Shown: positions 52,842-63,329, counted from the first letter of the stretch. The stretch is DNA of 64,000 bases from JACVRW01 sp963837445 (GCA_963837445.1 CAWINK010000016.1:1-64000); one strand, 5' to 3'. The notes: generated from the letters alone by a model not told the origin. Numbers and translations: made by a program.

Positions 52842-53200
52842 TGGAGCTCGACTTCCCCTATCGGATCGAACCCGGCGGCCGCACGGCGACCACGGAAGGA
52901 GCGGCGCACATCCGCGACCTCGTGGAGCAGCTCCTCTTCACGATGCCGGGCGAGCGCGTGATGCGCCCCGACTTCGGATCGGGCCTCATGCAGCTGGTAT
53001 TCCAGCCGAACAGCGACGAGCTGGCGACCGCGGTCCAGTTCCTCGTCCAGGGCAGCCTCCAGCAGTGGCTCGGCGAGCTCATCACCGTCGAGGCGGTGGA
53101 GGCGAGCGCTGACGAGTCGGCGATCGACGTGACCATTCGCTACGTCATCCGGCTCACCGACGAGCGCCGGACCGAGACCTTCAGCAGGCGGTTGGGATGA
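52841..53200 (+). CDS. gp25/GPW-like baseplate wedge protein (Afp9/Pvc9)
   Basis: 119 residues. HIRDLVEQLLFTMPGERVMRPDFGSGL (shown in parts: HIRDLVEQLLFTMPGER and MRPDFGSGL) is the gp25/lysozyme-like baseplate signature containing the EPR-type core. LQQWLGELITVEAVEA and VTIRYVIRLTDE follow. It initiates sheath assembly on the baseplate. It overlaps the next gene by four bases (ATGA). Confidence 0.93.
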   Translation: MELDFPYRIEPGGRTATTEGAAHIRDLVEQLLFTMPGERVMRPDFGSGLMQLVFQPNSDELATAVQFLVQGSLQQWLGELITVEAVEASADESAIDVTIRYVIRLTDERRTETFSRRLG

Positions 53201-55719
53201 CGAGCGCCCAGTTCTTCGCCTGTAGCGACGAGCGCCGCCGGCGCAACGAGATCGCCGAGCGCACCGACGTCAACGGCATCGAGTTCCTCGAGGTCTTCGA
53301 CGGCCCCGCGGTGGCGCTCGAGGAGCGCCAGCGCACGCTCTTCGTCCACTTCGTGCACGACCCGGGGACCCTCGGGATCGTGCGCGACAACGTGCGCATC
53401 GAGGGCGGCGAGCGCATCCGCGGCGTCCGCGTCGTCGAGGCCACGGTCGCCGTCGACCCTCGCAGCGGCTCCCCGGATCCCGTACTCGTCGTCGAGCTCG
53501 ACAGACCGGGTGACTTCTCGATCTACACGCTGGTGCTCGAACCCACCGAGTCGAGCCCACTCACGGGCCTCGACGAGGTGCTCCAGTCGGTGGACTTCTC
53601 CTTCAAGGTCCATTGCGAGACGAAGTTCGACCCGCTGCACCCGCGCCCGCGGGTCGAGGCACCCAGGACCGAGCCGGCGCTCGACTACCTCGCGCGCGAC
53701 TACCCGAGCCTCCGCCGGGTGCTGCTCGATCGCCTCGCCGTGCTCGCCCCCGACTGGCAGGAACGCAATCCCGCCGACATGGGCGTCGCGCTCGTGGAGC
53801 TGCTCGCCTACCTGGGCGACCAGCTGAGCTACCGCCAGGACGCCGTCTCGACCGAGGGCTACCTGGGCACGTGCCGGCTGCGCGCGTCGGCCCGCCGCCA
53901 CGCCCGGCTGGTCGACTACCCCATGCACGACGGCTCCAACGCGCGCGCCTGGGTGCAGGTTCGGGTCGAGCCGGGCACCCCGGCCTTCGAGCTCGACGAG
54001 GCCACCTTCTACAGCGCGGTACCCGGGCTGCCAGAGGCGATGCTGCTCGGCTCGCGCGAGCACGACCGCGCCGAGGTGGCGGCCGCCACCGTCTTCCGCC
54101 TGCTGCGCCCGGTCAAGGTCGTGCCCGAGCACGACCGGATCCGCTTCCACGCGTGGGGCGCGAGGGAGTGCGTGCTGCCAAAGGGCTCCGTGCGCGCCAC
54201 CTTGCGGGGCGCGCTGCCCGAGCTCGAGGAGGGAATGGTGCTCGTCTTCAAGGAGGAGCGCAGCCCGCGCACGGGCGATCCCGACGACGCCGAGCTGAGC
54301 CATCGCCACGCGGTGCGCCTGACGAGCGTGCACCACCGCAGCGACCCCGTGGGGGGCCGGTTCGACGATCCGCCCACGGACGATGCGCTTCCGGTCACCG
54401 AGATCGGCTGGGCGGACGAGGACGCCCTCCCGTTCCCGCTCTGCATCTCTGCCGAGGCAGCGGAGCAGTTCGGAGCCGGCTTCGTGGACGACGTGTCGGT
54501 GGCCCTTGGGAACATCGTGCTGGCCGACCACGGAGCTGAGGTCGAGGAGGACTTCGGCCGGGCGCCCGAGGACACGGTCGAACAGATCAGCAGTGACGGC
54601 GAGCCGTTCATGGCTGCGGCGCGCTTCCGGCCCCAGCTGCGCCACGGCCCCCTGACCCAGCAGGCGCCTGACGACACCGACGCGCCCGCCGCGGCGGCGC
54701 TCCGTTACCGGCCGGCCGACGCGGTGCCCGCGATCGCCCTCGACGACGGGACCTCCGAGGAGTGGGAGCCCAGGCTCGACCTGCTCACCAGCCGGACGCT
54801 CGACAAGCACTTCGTGGTCGAGCTGGAGGCCGATGGCCGCGGGCGGCTGCGGTTCGGCGACGGCAGTCACGGAGCGCGGCCCGTGGCAGGGCGGCCGTTC
54901 AGCGCGCGCTTCAGGGTCGGCAACGGCGGATCTGGAAACGTGGGCGCCGACACGCTGCTCCACGTGGCGAGCCCCGAGGGCAGCATCACCGGCGCCACCA
55001 ACCCGCTCCCGGCCGGCGGGGGCGTGGACCCCGAGACGATCGAGGAGGTGCGCCAGTACGCACCCGTGGCCTTCCGGCCGCAGACGGTCGCCGGCGAGCC
55101 CGGTCGGCCGGACGGCCGGACGCTCGCGCGGGCCGTGACCCCGGCGGACTATGCCGCGGTGGCCGAGGCTCACTCCGAGGTTCAACGGGCCACGGCGACC
55201 CTGCGCTGGACGGGCAGCTGGCGCACGGTCTCCCTGACCGCGGACCGGTTCGGCGGTGGCACGGTGGACGCGGACTTCGAGGAGGAGCTGCGCGCGCATC
55301 TGGAGCGCTACCGGCTCGCGGGCCACGACCTCGAGATCGACCCACCGCGACTGGTGGCGCTCGAGGTGGCGATGCACGTGCGCGTGAAGCCGGGCTACTT
55401 CGCCGACCAGGTGCGCAGCGCACTGCTCGCCGTGCTGTCCAACCGCGTCCTCCCGGACGGGCGCCGAGGCGTCTTCCATCCCGACCGGCTCACGTTCGGC
55501 CAGACGGTCTACCTGAGCCCTCTCTATGCCGAGGCGCAGGCGGTGGACGGGGTCGAGTCGGTGGACATCACGACCTTCCAGCGCCGTGACCAGCCGGGGA
55601 CCACCGGCCTCGAGGCCGGTCGTGTCCTCTTGAACCGCCTGGAGATCGCGCGGCTCGACAATGACCCGAGCTTCCCCGAGCGCGGCACGCTCACGCTGAC
55701 ACTGGCGGGTGGCCGATGA
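53197..55719 (+). CDS. Baseplate J-like protein (Afp11/Pvc11-like)
   Basis: 840 residues. The N-terminal 150 residues are a beta-rich domain (DVNGIEFLEVFDGP). Then LDYLARDYPSLRRVLLDRLAVLAPDW, DMGVALVELLAYLGDQLSYRQDAV and TEGYLGTCRLRASARRHARLVDY are the signature of baseplate J/gp6-type wedge proteins. FRVGNGGSGNVGADTLLH and NPLPAGGGVDPETIEEVR, then RAVTPADYAAVAEAHSEVQRA, are the classical J-domain core. It builds the baseplate ring together with the next protein. Confidence 0.93.
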   Translation: MTSAQFFACSDERRRRNEIAERTDVNGIEFLEVFDGPAVALEERQRTLFVHFVHDPGTLGIVRDNVRIEGGERIRGVRVVEATVAVDPRSGSPDPVLVVELDRPGDFSIYTLVLEPTESSPLTGLDEVLQSVDFSFKVHCETKFDPLHPRPRVEAPRTEPALDYLARDYPSLRRVLLDRLAVLAPDWQERNPADMGVALVELLAYLGDQLSYRQDAVSTEGYLGTCRLRASARRHARLVDYPMHDGSNARAWVQVRVEPGTPAFELDEATFYSAVPGLPEAMLLGSREHDRAEVAAATVFRLLRPVKVVPEHDRIRFHAWGARECVLPKGSVRATLRGALPELEEGMVLVFKEERSPRTGDPDDAELSHRHAVRLTSVHHRSDPVGGRFDDPPTDDALPVTEIGWADEDALPFPLCISAEAAEQFGAGFVDDVSVALGNIVLADHGAEVEEDFGRAPEDTVEQISSDGEPFMAAARFRPQLRHGPLTQQAPDDTDAPAAAALRYRPADAVPAIALDDGTSEEWEPRLDLLTSRTLDKHFVVELEADGRGRLRFGDGSHGARPVAGRPFSARFRVGNGGSGNVGADTLLHVASPEGSITGATNPLPAGGGVDPETIEEVRQYAPVAFRPQTVAGEPGRPDGRTLARAVTPADYAAVAEAHSEVQRATATLRWTGSWRTVSLTADRFGGGTVDADFEEELRAHLERYRLAGHDLEIDPPRLVALEVAMHVRVKPGYFADQVRSALLAVLSNRVLPDGRRGVFHPDRLTFGQTVYLSPLYAEAQAVDGVESVDITTFQRRDQPGTTGLEAGRVLLNRLEIARLDNDPSFPERGTLTLTLAGGR

Positions 55720-58340
55720 CGCTCGACCTCCAGGGCTGCGAGGGCATCGGCAAGGAGGCGCCGCAGCTCATCGACAACCGCCCCGGCCTGGCGGCGATCG
55801 CATACCGCCCGGGCACGCACAGCCGCTTCAAGAGGAGCATGCTGGCGCGCCTCTCCGCAGCCGACCTGCCGGCGCTGAACGGCCTGTCGACCCGGGCCGA
55901 CAGCGACTTCGGCGTGGCCATCCTGGACGCGTGGGCCACCGTCTCGGAGATCGTGGCCTTCTACCAGGAGCGGCTCGCAAACGAGGCGTACATGCGCACG
56001 GCGACCGAGCGTCGTTCGGTCGTGGAGCTCGCGAACCTGATCGGGTACGTGCCGCGCCCGGGCGTGGCGGCAAGCGCGTACCTCGCCTTCTCGATCGAGC
56101 GGGCGGGCGAGGAGGACGACGTGCCGGTGCCGCTCGGCACGCGCGTGCAGAGCATCCCGGCCCCCGGCGAACTGCCGCAGACCTTCGAGACCGTCGAGCC
56201 GATCACCGGCCACCCGGACTGGAACGCCATGAGGCCGGTCCTCACCCAGCGCCATCCCGAGCTCACGCCCTCGACCGAGGTGGTGAGCGTCCGCGGAACG
56301 GCTCTGAACGTGCGGCGCGGCGACAGCCTGCTGGTGGTGGCAGGCGCGGGGTCGTCGAACCGCGTCGTCAAGCGCGTGCTCGCCGTGGTCGTCGACACGG
56401 AGAGGGACACCACGCGGCTCGACCTTGCCGAGGACCCCCCGTCGCCGCCTCTGTTCCACTTCATCCACCTGCCGCGGATCCATTGGGATCCGACGCCGCG
56501 CAAGCTCACGTCGGCCGCCGTGCAGAGCAACGTGCTGAGCGGCTCGTGGCGCCAGGCGGACCTCAAGGCCTACACCCGCGTGCAGCGCTGGCCGGTGCGC
56601 AAGCTCGCGCTGAACCTCGTTCGGCTCAGGCACCTGATCTTCGACGCTTTGCCTGCGGAGAAGGGCGTGTTCGCCTTCCGCCAGCGCGCCGGGGTCTTTG
56701 GCCACAACGCGCCCCCGTGGAACGACCTGCCCACGCCGAAGCCGGCCAACTGGGAGGGCCGCACCCTGAGCGACGAGCCCGGGGCATCCAACCGCGAGAT
56801 CGACCTCGACGCCAGCTATCCCGGAATCGTCAAGGGCAGCTGGCTCGTGCTCGAGGACCCGAACCGCCGGGACGTCTTCAAGGTCGAGGACAACTCGCAG
56901 CTGAGCCGCGCCAACTTCACGATCTCGGGCAAGGTCTCGCGGCTCAAGCTGAGCTCGAACGCGAACTTCAGCTCGTACACGCTTCGGAAGACGTCAGTAC
57001 TGGCCGAGAGCGAGGCGCTCCAGCTGGCCGAGCTTCCGGTCACGGATGTGGTCAAGGGCAACCGGCTCGTTCTGGACCGCGCCTACATCGGCCTGACGGT
57101 GGGACGCCCGGTGGCCGTGACCGGCGTCCGCACCGATCTGGACGGCGTGACCGACAGCGAGGTCCTCACGCTCGCCGACGTGATCTTCAACGAGGGGCGG
57201 ACGGAGCTCGTGTTCTCCACGAGCCTGGCCAACGAGTACGAGCGCACGACGGTCACGGTGAACGCGAACGTGGCGTTCGCCACCCACGGCGAGGGAAAGA
57301 GCGAGGCGCTCGGCAGCGGCGACTCGGATCGCCCCTTCCAGGCGTTCGCGCTGGCGCAGGCGCCGCTCACCTACGTCCCGGCCCGCAGCCTGACCGGCGC
57401 GGCGTCCACGCTCGAGGTGCGCGTGAACGAGCTGCTCTGGGAGCAGGTGGACTTCCTCTACGGCCACGGTCCGGACGAGCACGTGTACATCACGCGCGAC
57501 GACGACGAGGGGCGCACCCGCGTGGTCTTCGGAGACGGGCGCACGGGTTCCCGGGTACCAACCGGGCAGGAGAACGTGCGGGTGAGCTACCGCGTGGGGA
57601 TGGGGGCCGAGGGCCTCGTGCGCGAGCGCCAGCTCACTCTCCTCTCGACCAAGCCGCTCGGCGTGCGCGACGTGGTGAACCCGGTGGCCGCCGGCGACGC
57701 GGCGGACCGCGACGGGCGTGACGACATCCGCCGCAACGCCGCGCTGCCGATCCGCACGCTCGACCGGATCGTGTCGCTCAAGGACTACGAGGACTTCGCG
57801 CGCGCGTTCACGGGGATCGCCAAGGCGCTGGCCACGTGGACATGGGACGGGTACCAGCGCGGTGTCTTCGTGACCGTGGCCGGCGTGGGCGGCAAGGCCG
57901 TGGAGGAGGGCGGCCTCACGCACGCCAACCTGCTGTCCGTGGCCAGGGCGGCGGCCGAGGAGGCCGTGCTGCTGCGCGTCCAGAGCTACATCCCCGCCTT
58001 CTTCCGCGTGGCCGCGGATGTGCGCGTGCACCAGGCGTACCGCAGGGAGCTCGTCGTTCCCGCGGTCGAGGCCGCTCTCGTGTCGGCGTTCTCGTTCGAC
58101 GCGCGCGAGTTCGGGCAGTCCGTGTCGAAGAGCGAGGTCGTGGCCGCAATGCAGGCGGTGCCGGGCGTCGTGTCGGTGGACCTCAACCTGTTCCAGCGGA
58201 CCGATGCCGACGAGGACGAGCTGCCGCTGGCGGAGCGGCTGATCGCCGCAACGCCGCGCGCGGGCACCAACGTGACGGTTCCGGCCGAGCTCCTGATGCT
58301 CGACCCGCGGCCCGTGGAGCTGGGGGAGATCGGCGCATGA
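55716..58340 (+). CDS. Baseplate J-like protein (Afp12/Pvc12-like)
   Basis: 874 residues starting in an ATGA overlap. N-terminal QLIDNRPGLAAIAYRPGTHSRFK and SDFGVAILDAWATVSEIVAFYQERLANEAY are typical of the second large eCIS baseplate protein. The C-terminal third contains VVFGDGRTGSRVPTGQENVR, VRDVVNPVAAGDAADRDGRDD, RTLDRIVSLKDYEDFARAFTGIAKA, the J-like core, and GQSVSKSEVVAAMQAVPGVVSVD. A middle region (about residues 370-560) is an additional beta-rich insertion. Confidence 0.92.
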   Translation: MTLDLQGCEGIGKEAPQLIDNRPGLAAIAYRPGTHSRFKRSMLARLSAADLPALNGLSTRADSDFGVAILDAWATVSEIVAFYQERLANEAYMRTATERRSVVELANLIGYVPRPGVAASAYLAFSIERAGEEDDVPVPLGTRVQSIPAPGELPQTFETVEPITGHPDWNAMRPVLTQRHPELTPSTEVVSVRGTALNVRRGDSLLVVAGAGSSNRVVKRVLAVVVDTERDTTRLDLAEDPPSPPLFHFIHLPRIHWDPTPRKLTSAAVQSNVLSGSWRQADLKAYTRVQRWPVRKLALNLVRLRHLIFDALPAEKGVFAFRQRAGVFGHNAPPWNDLPTPKPANWEGRTLSDEPGASNREIDLDASYPGIVKGSWLVLEDPNRRDVFKVEDNSQLSRANFTISGKVSRLKLSSNANFSSYTLRKTSVLAESEALQLAELPVTDVVKGNRLVLDRAYIGLTVGRPVAVTGVRTDLDGVTDSEVLTLADVIFNEGRTELVFSTSLANEYERTTVTVNANVAFATHGEGKSEALGSGDSDRPFQAFALAQAPLTYVPARSLTGAASTLEVRVNELLWEQVDFLYGHGPDEHVYITRDDDEGRTRVVFGDGRTGSRVPTGQENVRVSYRVGMGAEGLVRERQLTLLSTKPLGVRDVVNPVAAGDAADRDGRDDIRRNAALPIRTLDRIVSLKDYEDFARAFTGIAKALATWTWDGYQRGVFVTVAGVGGKAVEEGGLTHANLLSVARAAAEEAVLLRVQSYIPAFFRVAADVRVHQAYRRELVVPAVEAALVSAFSFDAREFGQSVSKSEVVAAMQAVPGVVSVDLNLFQRTDADEDELPLAERLIAATPRAGTNVTVPAELLMLDPRPVELGEIGA

Positions 58341-60433
58341 GCTTCGACCTCGAGGAGATCTACGCGCTGCTGCCCGAGGTCTATCGCACGCGCGACGCCA
58401 CCATCGCCGAGTCCCGCGAGGACCTGTTGACCCCCGCCGAGCAGACCGAGCTCGACGCGCTTCGCGCCGCTCTGGCGGCCGGCGAGCCTCTGGACGAGAC
58501 GCAGCAGCGCGACCTCGAGCGACTCGAGGAGAAGCGGCTGCGGGGCCCGCTCAAGACGCTGCTCTCGATCGTGGCCGAGCAGGTGGCGGGCCTCGAGGAG
58601 AGCATCGAGCAGCTCTACGACGACCACTTCATCGAGACGTGCGCGGACTGGGCCGTGCCCTACATCGCGGACCTCGTGGGCCACCGGCCGCTCGACCCGC
58701 AGCTCCAGAGCCTCCTCGGGAGCGGCCGTGCCGAGGTGGCGAACGCCGTGCGGTCGCGGCGCCGCAAGGGCACGGCCGCGACACTCGAACAGCTCGCGCT
58801 CGACCTCACGGACTGGGACGCGGCCGTGGTGGAGCTGTTCCTGACGCTCGCCACGACCCAGTACCTGAACCATCTGCGGCTCGACCACCCCGGCACGCCC
58901 GACATGCGCCGTAGCGCCGAGCTGGAGCTGCTCGCCACGCCGTTCGGGCGCAGCGCTCGCAGCGCGGACGTGCGCCGCATCGGCGGCGCCGCGCGGCCCA
59001 ACATCCCCAACGTCGGCATCTTCCTGTGGCGCGTCGGCTCGCGCCGCCTGACGGACTCGCCAGCCTCCCCTGTCGACGCTCGCCGTTTTCGGTTCGACCC
59101 GCTGGGTCGCGACATCCAGCTCTACACGGCCGCCGAGCGCGAGCCCGAGATCACCCGCCTGGCGGATCCGCTGGTGGTCCCGTTGCCGATCACGAGAAGA
59201 GCGCTGCGGCGACAGCTCGACGCGCTCTACGGTCCCGGGCGAAGCCTCTCCGTGCACCTCGGTGACGACCTGATGGAGCTCGACGACGTGGAGGCGTGCG
59301 ACCTCTCGGACCTGGACGGTGGATGGGCGCACCCGGGCCAGGAGAAGGTCGCGATCGACCCCGTCCTGGGCCGTATCGCCTTCCCCGAGGACGTCCAGGA
59401 GCCGGTCAGGGTCACGTTCCACTACGGCGGTGCCGCCGACATCGGCGGGGGCGAGTACGACCGCACGCCCACCGGCACCGATCCCTCGGCGCTCGAGCGC
59501 GAGGTCCCCCGCGACCGCGAGACGATCTCGCTTGCGCTCGCCGACCTCGGCGGCGCCGGGGCCGTGGAGATCACCGGCAACGACATCTTCGACGAGACGC
59601 CTCAGCCGCAGGTGGCCGCCGACGCTCGCCTCGCGATTCGTGCCGGAACGGGGAGCCGTCCGCTGCTGCGACTGTCGGGCGACCTGGTCGTGACCGGGGG
59701 AGACAGCGGCGAGGTCACGCTTGACGGGCTCTTGATCACGGGCGGCCGCCTCGTGGTTCCGGGCGGCTCGAACGAACTTCAGCGGCTGCGCCTCGTGCAC
59801 TGCACGCTGGTCCCGGGCAGCGCGGAGAGCCTCGAGGTGGATGCGCCCAACGTCGTCGTGGAGATCGAGCGAAGCATCGTCGGCGCGCTGCGGCTCGCGG
59901 AGGGGTCCGAGATCTCGATCTCCGACTCCATCGTCGATGCCGGCGACCCGACGGAGGTGGCACTGGAGGCCCCGGGCGGCGGGACGGCCGGGCCGGTGGC
60001 GCTCGACTCCTGCACGGTGATCGGCAAGGTCCGCACGACCACGCTGACCGTGTCGGACTCGATCCTGCACGCGGCGCGAGCTGCGGGGGATACGTGGCCG
60101 GCCGCGGTGATCGCCGAGCGCGGACAGACCGGGTACGTGCGCTACTCGTATGCGCCGCTCGATTCACAGCTTCCACCCCGCTACGAGTCGCGCCCACGCG
60201 GAAGCGCCGAGGCGGGGATGACTCCCGTGTTCACGACGACGGAATACGGCGAGCCCGCCTATTGCCAGCTCCATGGCGCCTGCCCGCGCGAGCTCTTGTG
60301 CGGCGCGGCGGATGGAGGAGAGATGGGGGCGTACCACCACCTCTACGCGCCTCAGCGCGTGGCGGGGTTGTCGGCACGCCTGGACGAGTACCTGCGCTTC
60401 GGGCTCGATGCGGGCCTGATCTTCGCCAGCTAG
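58337..60433 (+). CDS. Tail-protein-I-like baseplate protein with beta-helical C-terminal region
   Basis: 698 residues from ATG 58337 (ATGA overlap). Residues 1-200 resemble phage tail protein I: IYALLPEVYRTRDA, SIVAEQVAGLEESIEQLYDDHFIETC, WAVPYIADLVGHRPL, VRSRRRKGTAATLEQLALDLT. NVGIFLWRVGSRRLTDSPA and FRFDPLGRDIQLY follow as in eCIS relatives. Residues about 420-600 are a repetitive beta-helix-like region (VTLDGLLITGGRLVVPGGSN, VVEIERSIVGALRL, ISISDSIVDAG). It probably links the baseplate to the outer fibres. A longer frame upstream is a shadow. Confidence 0.87.
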   Translation: MSFDLEEIYALLPEVYRTRDATIAESREDLLTPAEQTELDALRAALAAGEPLDETQQRDLERLEEKRLRGPLKTLLSIVAEQVAGLEESIEQLYDDHFIETCADWAVPYIADLVGHRPLDPQLQSLLGSGRAEVANAVRSRRRKGTAATLEQLALDLTDWDAAVVELFLTLATTQYLNHLRLDHPGTPDMRRSAELELLATPFGRSARSADVRRIGGAARPNIPNVGIFLWRVGSRRLTDSPASPVDARRFRFDPLGRDIQLYTAAEREPEITRLADPLVVPLPITRRALRRQLDALYGPGRSLSVHLGDDLMELDDVEACDLSDLDGGWAHPGQEKVAIDPVLGRIAFPEDVQEPVRVTFHYGGAADIGGGEYDRTPTGTDPSALEREVPRDRETISLALADLGGAGAVEITGNDIFDETPQPQVAADARLAIRAGTGSRPLLRLSGDLVVTGGDSGEVTLDGLLITGGRLVVPGGSNELQRLRLVHCTLVPGSAESLEVDAPNVVVEIERSIVGALRLAEGSEISISDSIVDAGDPTEVALEAPGGGTAGPVALDSCTVIGKVRTTTLTVSDSILHAARAAGDTWPAAVIAERGQTGYVRYSYAPLDSQLPPRYESRPRGSAEAGMTPVFTTTEYGEPAYCQLHGACPRELLCGAADGGEMGAYHHLYAPQRVAGLSARLDEYLRFGLDAGLIFAS

Positions 60434-60446
60434 TTAGGAGGAGCTT

Positions 60447-63329
60447 GTGAGAGGCGACTTTTCACGAAAGACGTTCCGGCCCAACAAGCACTACAGCGGC
60501 GTGCTGATGCAGCAGGGACGGGTCCAGGTGGACGCGGACTGGAACGAGCAGCACGAGATCCTCCGCTACCACGCCGATACGGCGGCCGCCGACGTGATCG
60601 GTCCGAGCGGCGCGCCCCAGACCTCGCCGGGCTTCGGCATCGAGCCGACGGCCACCGGCGACGATCTGACGATCGGCGCCGGCCATTTCTACGTCGACGG
60701 GGTTCTCTGCGAGAACGACGCCGCGGTCGACTTCTCCGAGCAGCCCGACCTCCGCTCGACCGGCGGCGCCCTGCTGCCGAGCGACGACGGCCTCTACGTC
60801 GCCTATCTGGAGGCGTGGGACCGCCATGTGACCGGCCTCGAGGACGAGGCGGTGAAGGAGACTGCGCTCGGCGGCGTGGACACGGCCACGCGCACCAAGA
60901 CGGTCTGGCAGGTCAAGCTCCTGCCGGTCACGGACCCGGGCGGCACGGTCAACTGCGCCACGACGTTCGGGGAATGGACCGACCTGCTCGCCGAGCAGGG
61001 CGCCGATCCAAGCGCAAAGGGCCGGATGCGGGCGCAGTCCCAGCTCGAGGAGCCCAGCCCGGACCCGCTGTGCGTGCTGCCGCCGAGCGCCGGCTATCGC
61101 CGGCTCGAGAACCAGCTCTACCGCGTGGAGATCCACGAGGGCGGCAGCCGCTCGGAGGCCACCTTCAAGTGGTCGCGCGACAACGGCACCGTGGCCAGCC
61201 GGATCGAGCCGGACGAGAACGGGGTGGTCGTGAGCGGCACCGAGATCCGCGTTGCCGAGATGGGGCGCGACGGCGTGCTGACGTTCGCGTCCGAGCCGCT
61301 TCCCACGTGGCTCGAGCTCACCGACGACCGCTACGAGCTGCTCGACCAGCGCGGCGAGCTGGCCCAGGTGCAGGGCGTCGACCCGGCGGCCAGGACGATC
61401 ACCTTCGTTGCCGGTTCGCTACCCACGCTCGATCCCGACGAGCACCCCGTGGTGCGGAGGTGGGACCAGTCCGGAGCGGACGCCGCCTCCACCGGAGTGC
61501 CGATGACGGGCGACTGGCAGGCGCTCGAGGACGGCGTGGAGGTCCTGTTCGAGGAGGGCACGTACCGGACCGGCGACTTCTGGCTCGTGCCGGCGCGCAC
61601 CGCGATCGGCTTTGGGACCGGCACGGTCGAATGGCCCCAGGAGAGCGGAGCGCCGGCCGCGCGGCTGGCGGACGGCACGCAGCACCACTTCGCACGCCTG
61701 GCCCTGGTGCGCCGGAGCGGCGGGGCGTTCAGCCTCGTCACGGACGGCGACTGTAGAGAGAGCTTCCCGCCGCTCACGGCGATCGCCGCGACCGACGTGT
61801 CGTTCTCGAACGCCACCTGCAACCTGGGCAACTCGCGCAACGTGCAGGAGGCGCTGGACGTGCTGTGCCAGCGCTCGGGCTCGATCTGCACGCTGCTGCT
61901 CGGCCCCGGCGACGACCTGAACGCGGCGCTGTCCCAGCTCGGCAGCACGCAGGACGCACTGATCTGCCTGCGTGCCGGCACCTACACCCTGACCGCGCCG
62001 CTGCGGCTCCAGGACCGCCGCCACGTGCAGATCGTCGGCGCGGGGCGCGGTACGCGCGTGCAGGCCCCGAACTCGGAGGTCGCGCTGCGGTTCGAGCGCT
62101 GTGTCAGCGCGACCGTGGAGAACCTCTCGGTGACGGCGGGCCTGGTTGGCGAGAGCGGGCAGGACCTGAATCGGCTGAACGGTGCGGTCACCTTCGTGGA
62201 CTGCGGGTCGGCGACCGTCGAGGGGGCCGAGGTCACCTGCGCGGGGGCGGCGCACCGAGCGGGCAGTTGCATCACCGTCCGCAACGCCCCGGCGGCGTCC
62301 AGCACGGCCGCGACCATTGCCGGCTGCGACGTGCGCGTCGGCCACCTCCAGGTGGGTGTGCTGCTGGTGAACGTCGACCGGAGCAGCGTCCGCGACAACG
62401 TCGTTCGCGGCGTCGGGCGCCCGCCGGACCAGCAGCTGCTCGCCGACGCCCGATACCGCGGGCTCCAGCGCAAGAACCTGATTGCGAGCCTGCGCCGCGG
62501 CGGTGCGCCGCCGGCCAACACCAACGCCACGGTCACGTTCAACGGTCAGGTCGTGCACTTCCGCACCCCGCCCGAGCTGATCCGCGGGAACCGCAACGCG
62601 AACGACTGGCAGACCGCGATCAACACGCTCGCCCCCGGTGGGATCTCGAGCCCAACGGCGCTCGAGCGGTTCCTGGCCAGGTTCGCCAGCAGCGTGCTGA
62701 GCCAGGGCGGATTCGGGTCCGGCGGCTCGCAGGCGTTCAGGAACGTGATCGCGTCGCTGCTGGCTCAGGACACTGCGACGGCGGAGCAGGCGATCGTGAT
62801 CGGCGGCGAACAGGCTGACGACGTGAGGATCGTGGGCAACACGGTCGAGCGCGCGCTACAGGGCGTCCACGTCGGCCTCGGCCGGGCGGACGCGCCGACC
62901 GCCGCGGGCGTGCTCGTGATCGAGGGGAACACGATCGGCCTCAACCTCACCACGAGCGCCACGCGCGCCCGCCACGGCATCTCGATAACGAGCGCGAACA
63001 GCGTGATCGTGGACGGCAACTTCGTGAGCGCGACGCGCTCCCAGAGGACGCAGACCCTGCCCGTGGAGGGAGTCCGGATCTTCGGCACGATGGGCCGCCG
63101 CGTGATCGTCCGGCACAACCACATCACCGGCGGGATGGCGGTCGGCGTGACGTTTGCGCCGCTGAACCTGCCGCTGCCCGTCCAGCCGCTGTGGATCATC
63201 ACCGAGAACGTGATGGAGTTCTCGACGACGAAGGTGGATGTGCCCGGAAAGGCGCCGGGCCGGCCGGGGGTCACGGACCCCGCGGCCGTTCGCCAGAGGG
63301 TGCGCGGCCTCGCCGACAATTTCGCTTGA
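60447..63329 (+). CDS. DUF6519 protein with C-terminal parallel beta-helix, candidate tail fibre/receptor-binding protein
   Basis: 960 residues from GTG 60447, with a perfect AGGAGG at 60436-60441. The start DFSRKTFRPNKHYSGVLMQQ, then GRVQVDADWNEQHEI, is the hallmark of DUF6519 proteins in eCIS and phage-like clusters. After about residue 500 the sequence becomes a right-handed beta-helix: LRLQDRRHVQIVGAGRGTRV, ATVENLSVTAGL, VRDNVVRGVG, VRIVGNTVERALQGVHVG, VIEGNTIGLN, VDGNFVSATRS, VRHNHITGGM, with several Cys. Last gene of the operon. The role in target binding is inferred from position and fold. Confidence 0.85.
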   Translation: MRGDFSRKTFRPNKHYSGVLMQQGRVQVDADWNEQHEILRYHADTAAADVIGPSGAPQTSPGFGIEPTATGDDLTIGAGHFYVDGVLCENDAAVDFSEQPDLRSTGGALLPSDDGLYVAYLEAWDRHVTGLEDEAVKETALGGVDTATRTKTVWQVKLLPVTDPGGTVNCATTFGEWTDLLAEQGADPSAKGRMRAQSQLEEPSPDPLCVLPPSAGYRRLENQLYRVEIHEGGSRSEATFKWSRDNGTVASRIEPDENGVVVSGTEIRVAEMGRDGVLTFASEPLPTWLELTDDRYELLDQRGELAQVQGVDPAARTITFVAGSLPTLDPDEHPVVRRWDQSGADAASTGVPMTGDWQALEDGVEVLFEEGTYRTGDFWLVPARTAIGFGTGTVEWPQESGAPAARLADGTQHHFARLALVRRSGGAFSLVTDGDCRESFPPLTAIAATDVSFSNATCNLGNSRNVQEALDVLCQRSGSICTLLLGPGDDLNAALSQLGSTQDALICLRAGTYTLTAPLRLQDRRHVQIVGAGRGTRVQAPNSEVALRFERCVSATVENLSVTAGLVGESGQDLNRLNGAVTFVDCGSATVEGAEVTCAGAAHRAGSCITVRNAPAASSTAATIAGCDVRVGHLQVGVLLVNVDRSSVRDNVVRGVGRPPDQQLLADARYRGLQRKNLIASLRRGGAPPANTNATVTFNGQVVHFRTPPELIRGNRNANDWQTAINTLAPGGISSPTALERFLARFASSVLSQGGFGSGGSQAFRNVIASLLAQDTATAEQAIVIGGEQADDVRIVGNTVERALQGVHVGLGRADAPTAAGVLVIEGNTIGLNLTTSATRARHGISITSANSVIVDGNFVSATRSQRTQTLPVEGVRIFGTMGRRVIVRHNHITGGMAVGVTFAPLNLPLPVQPLWIITENVMEFSTTKVDVPGKAPGRPGVTDPAAVRQRVRGLADNFA

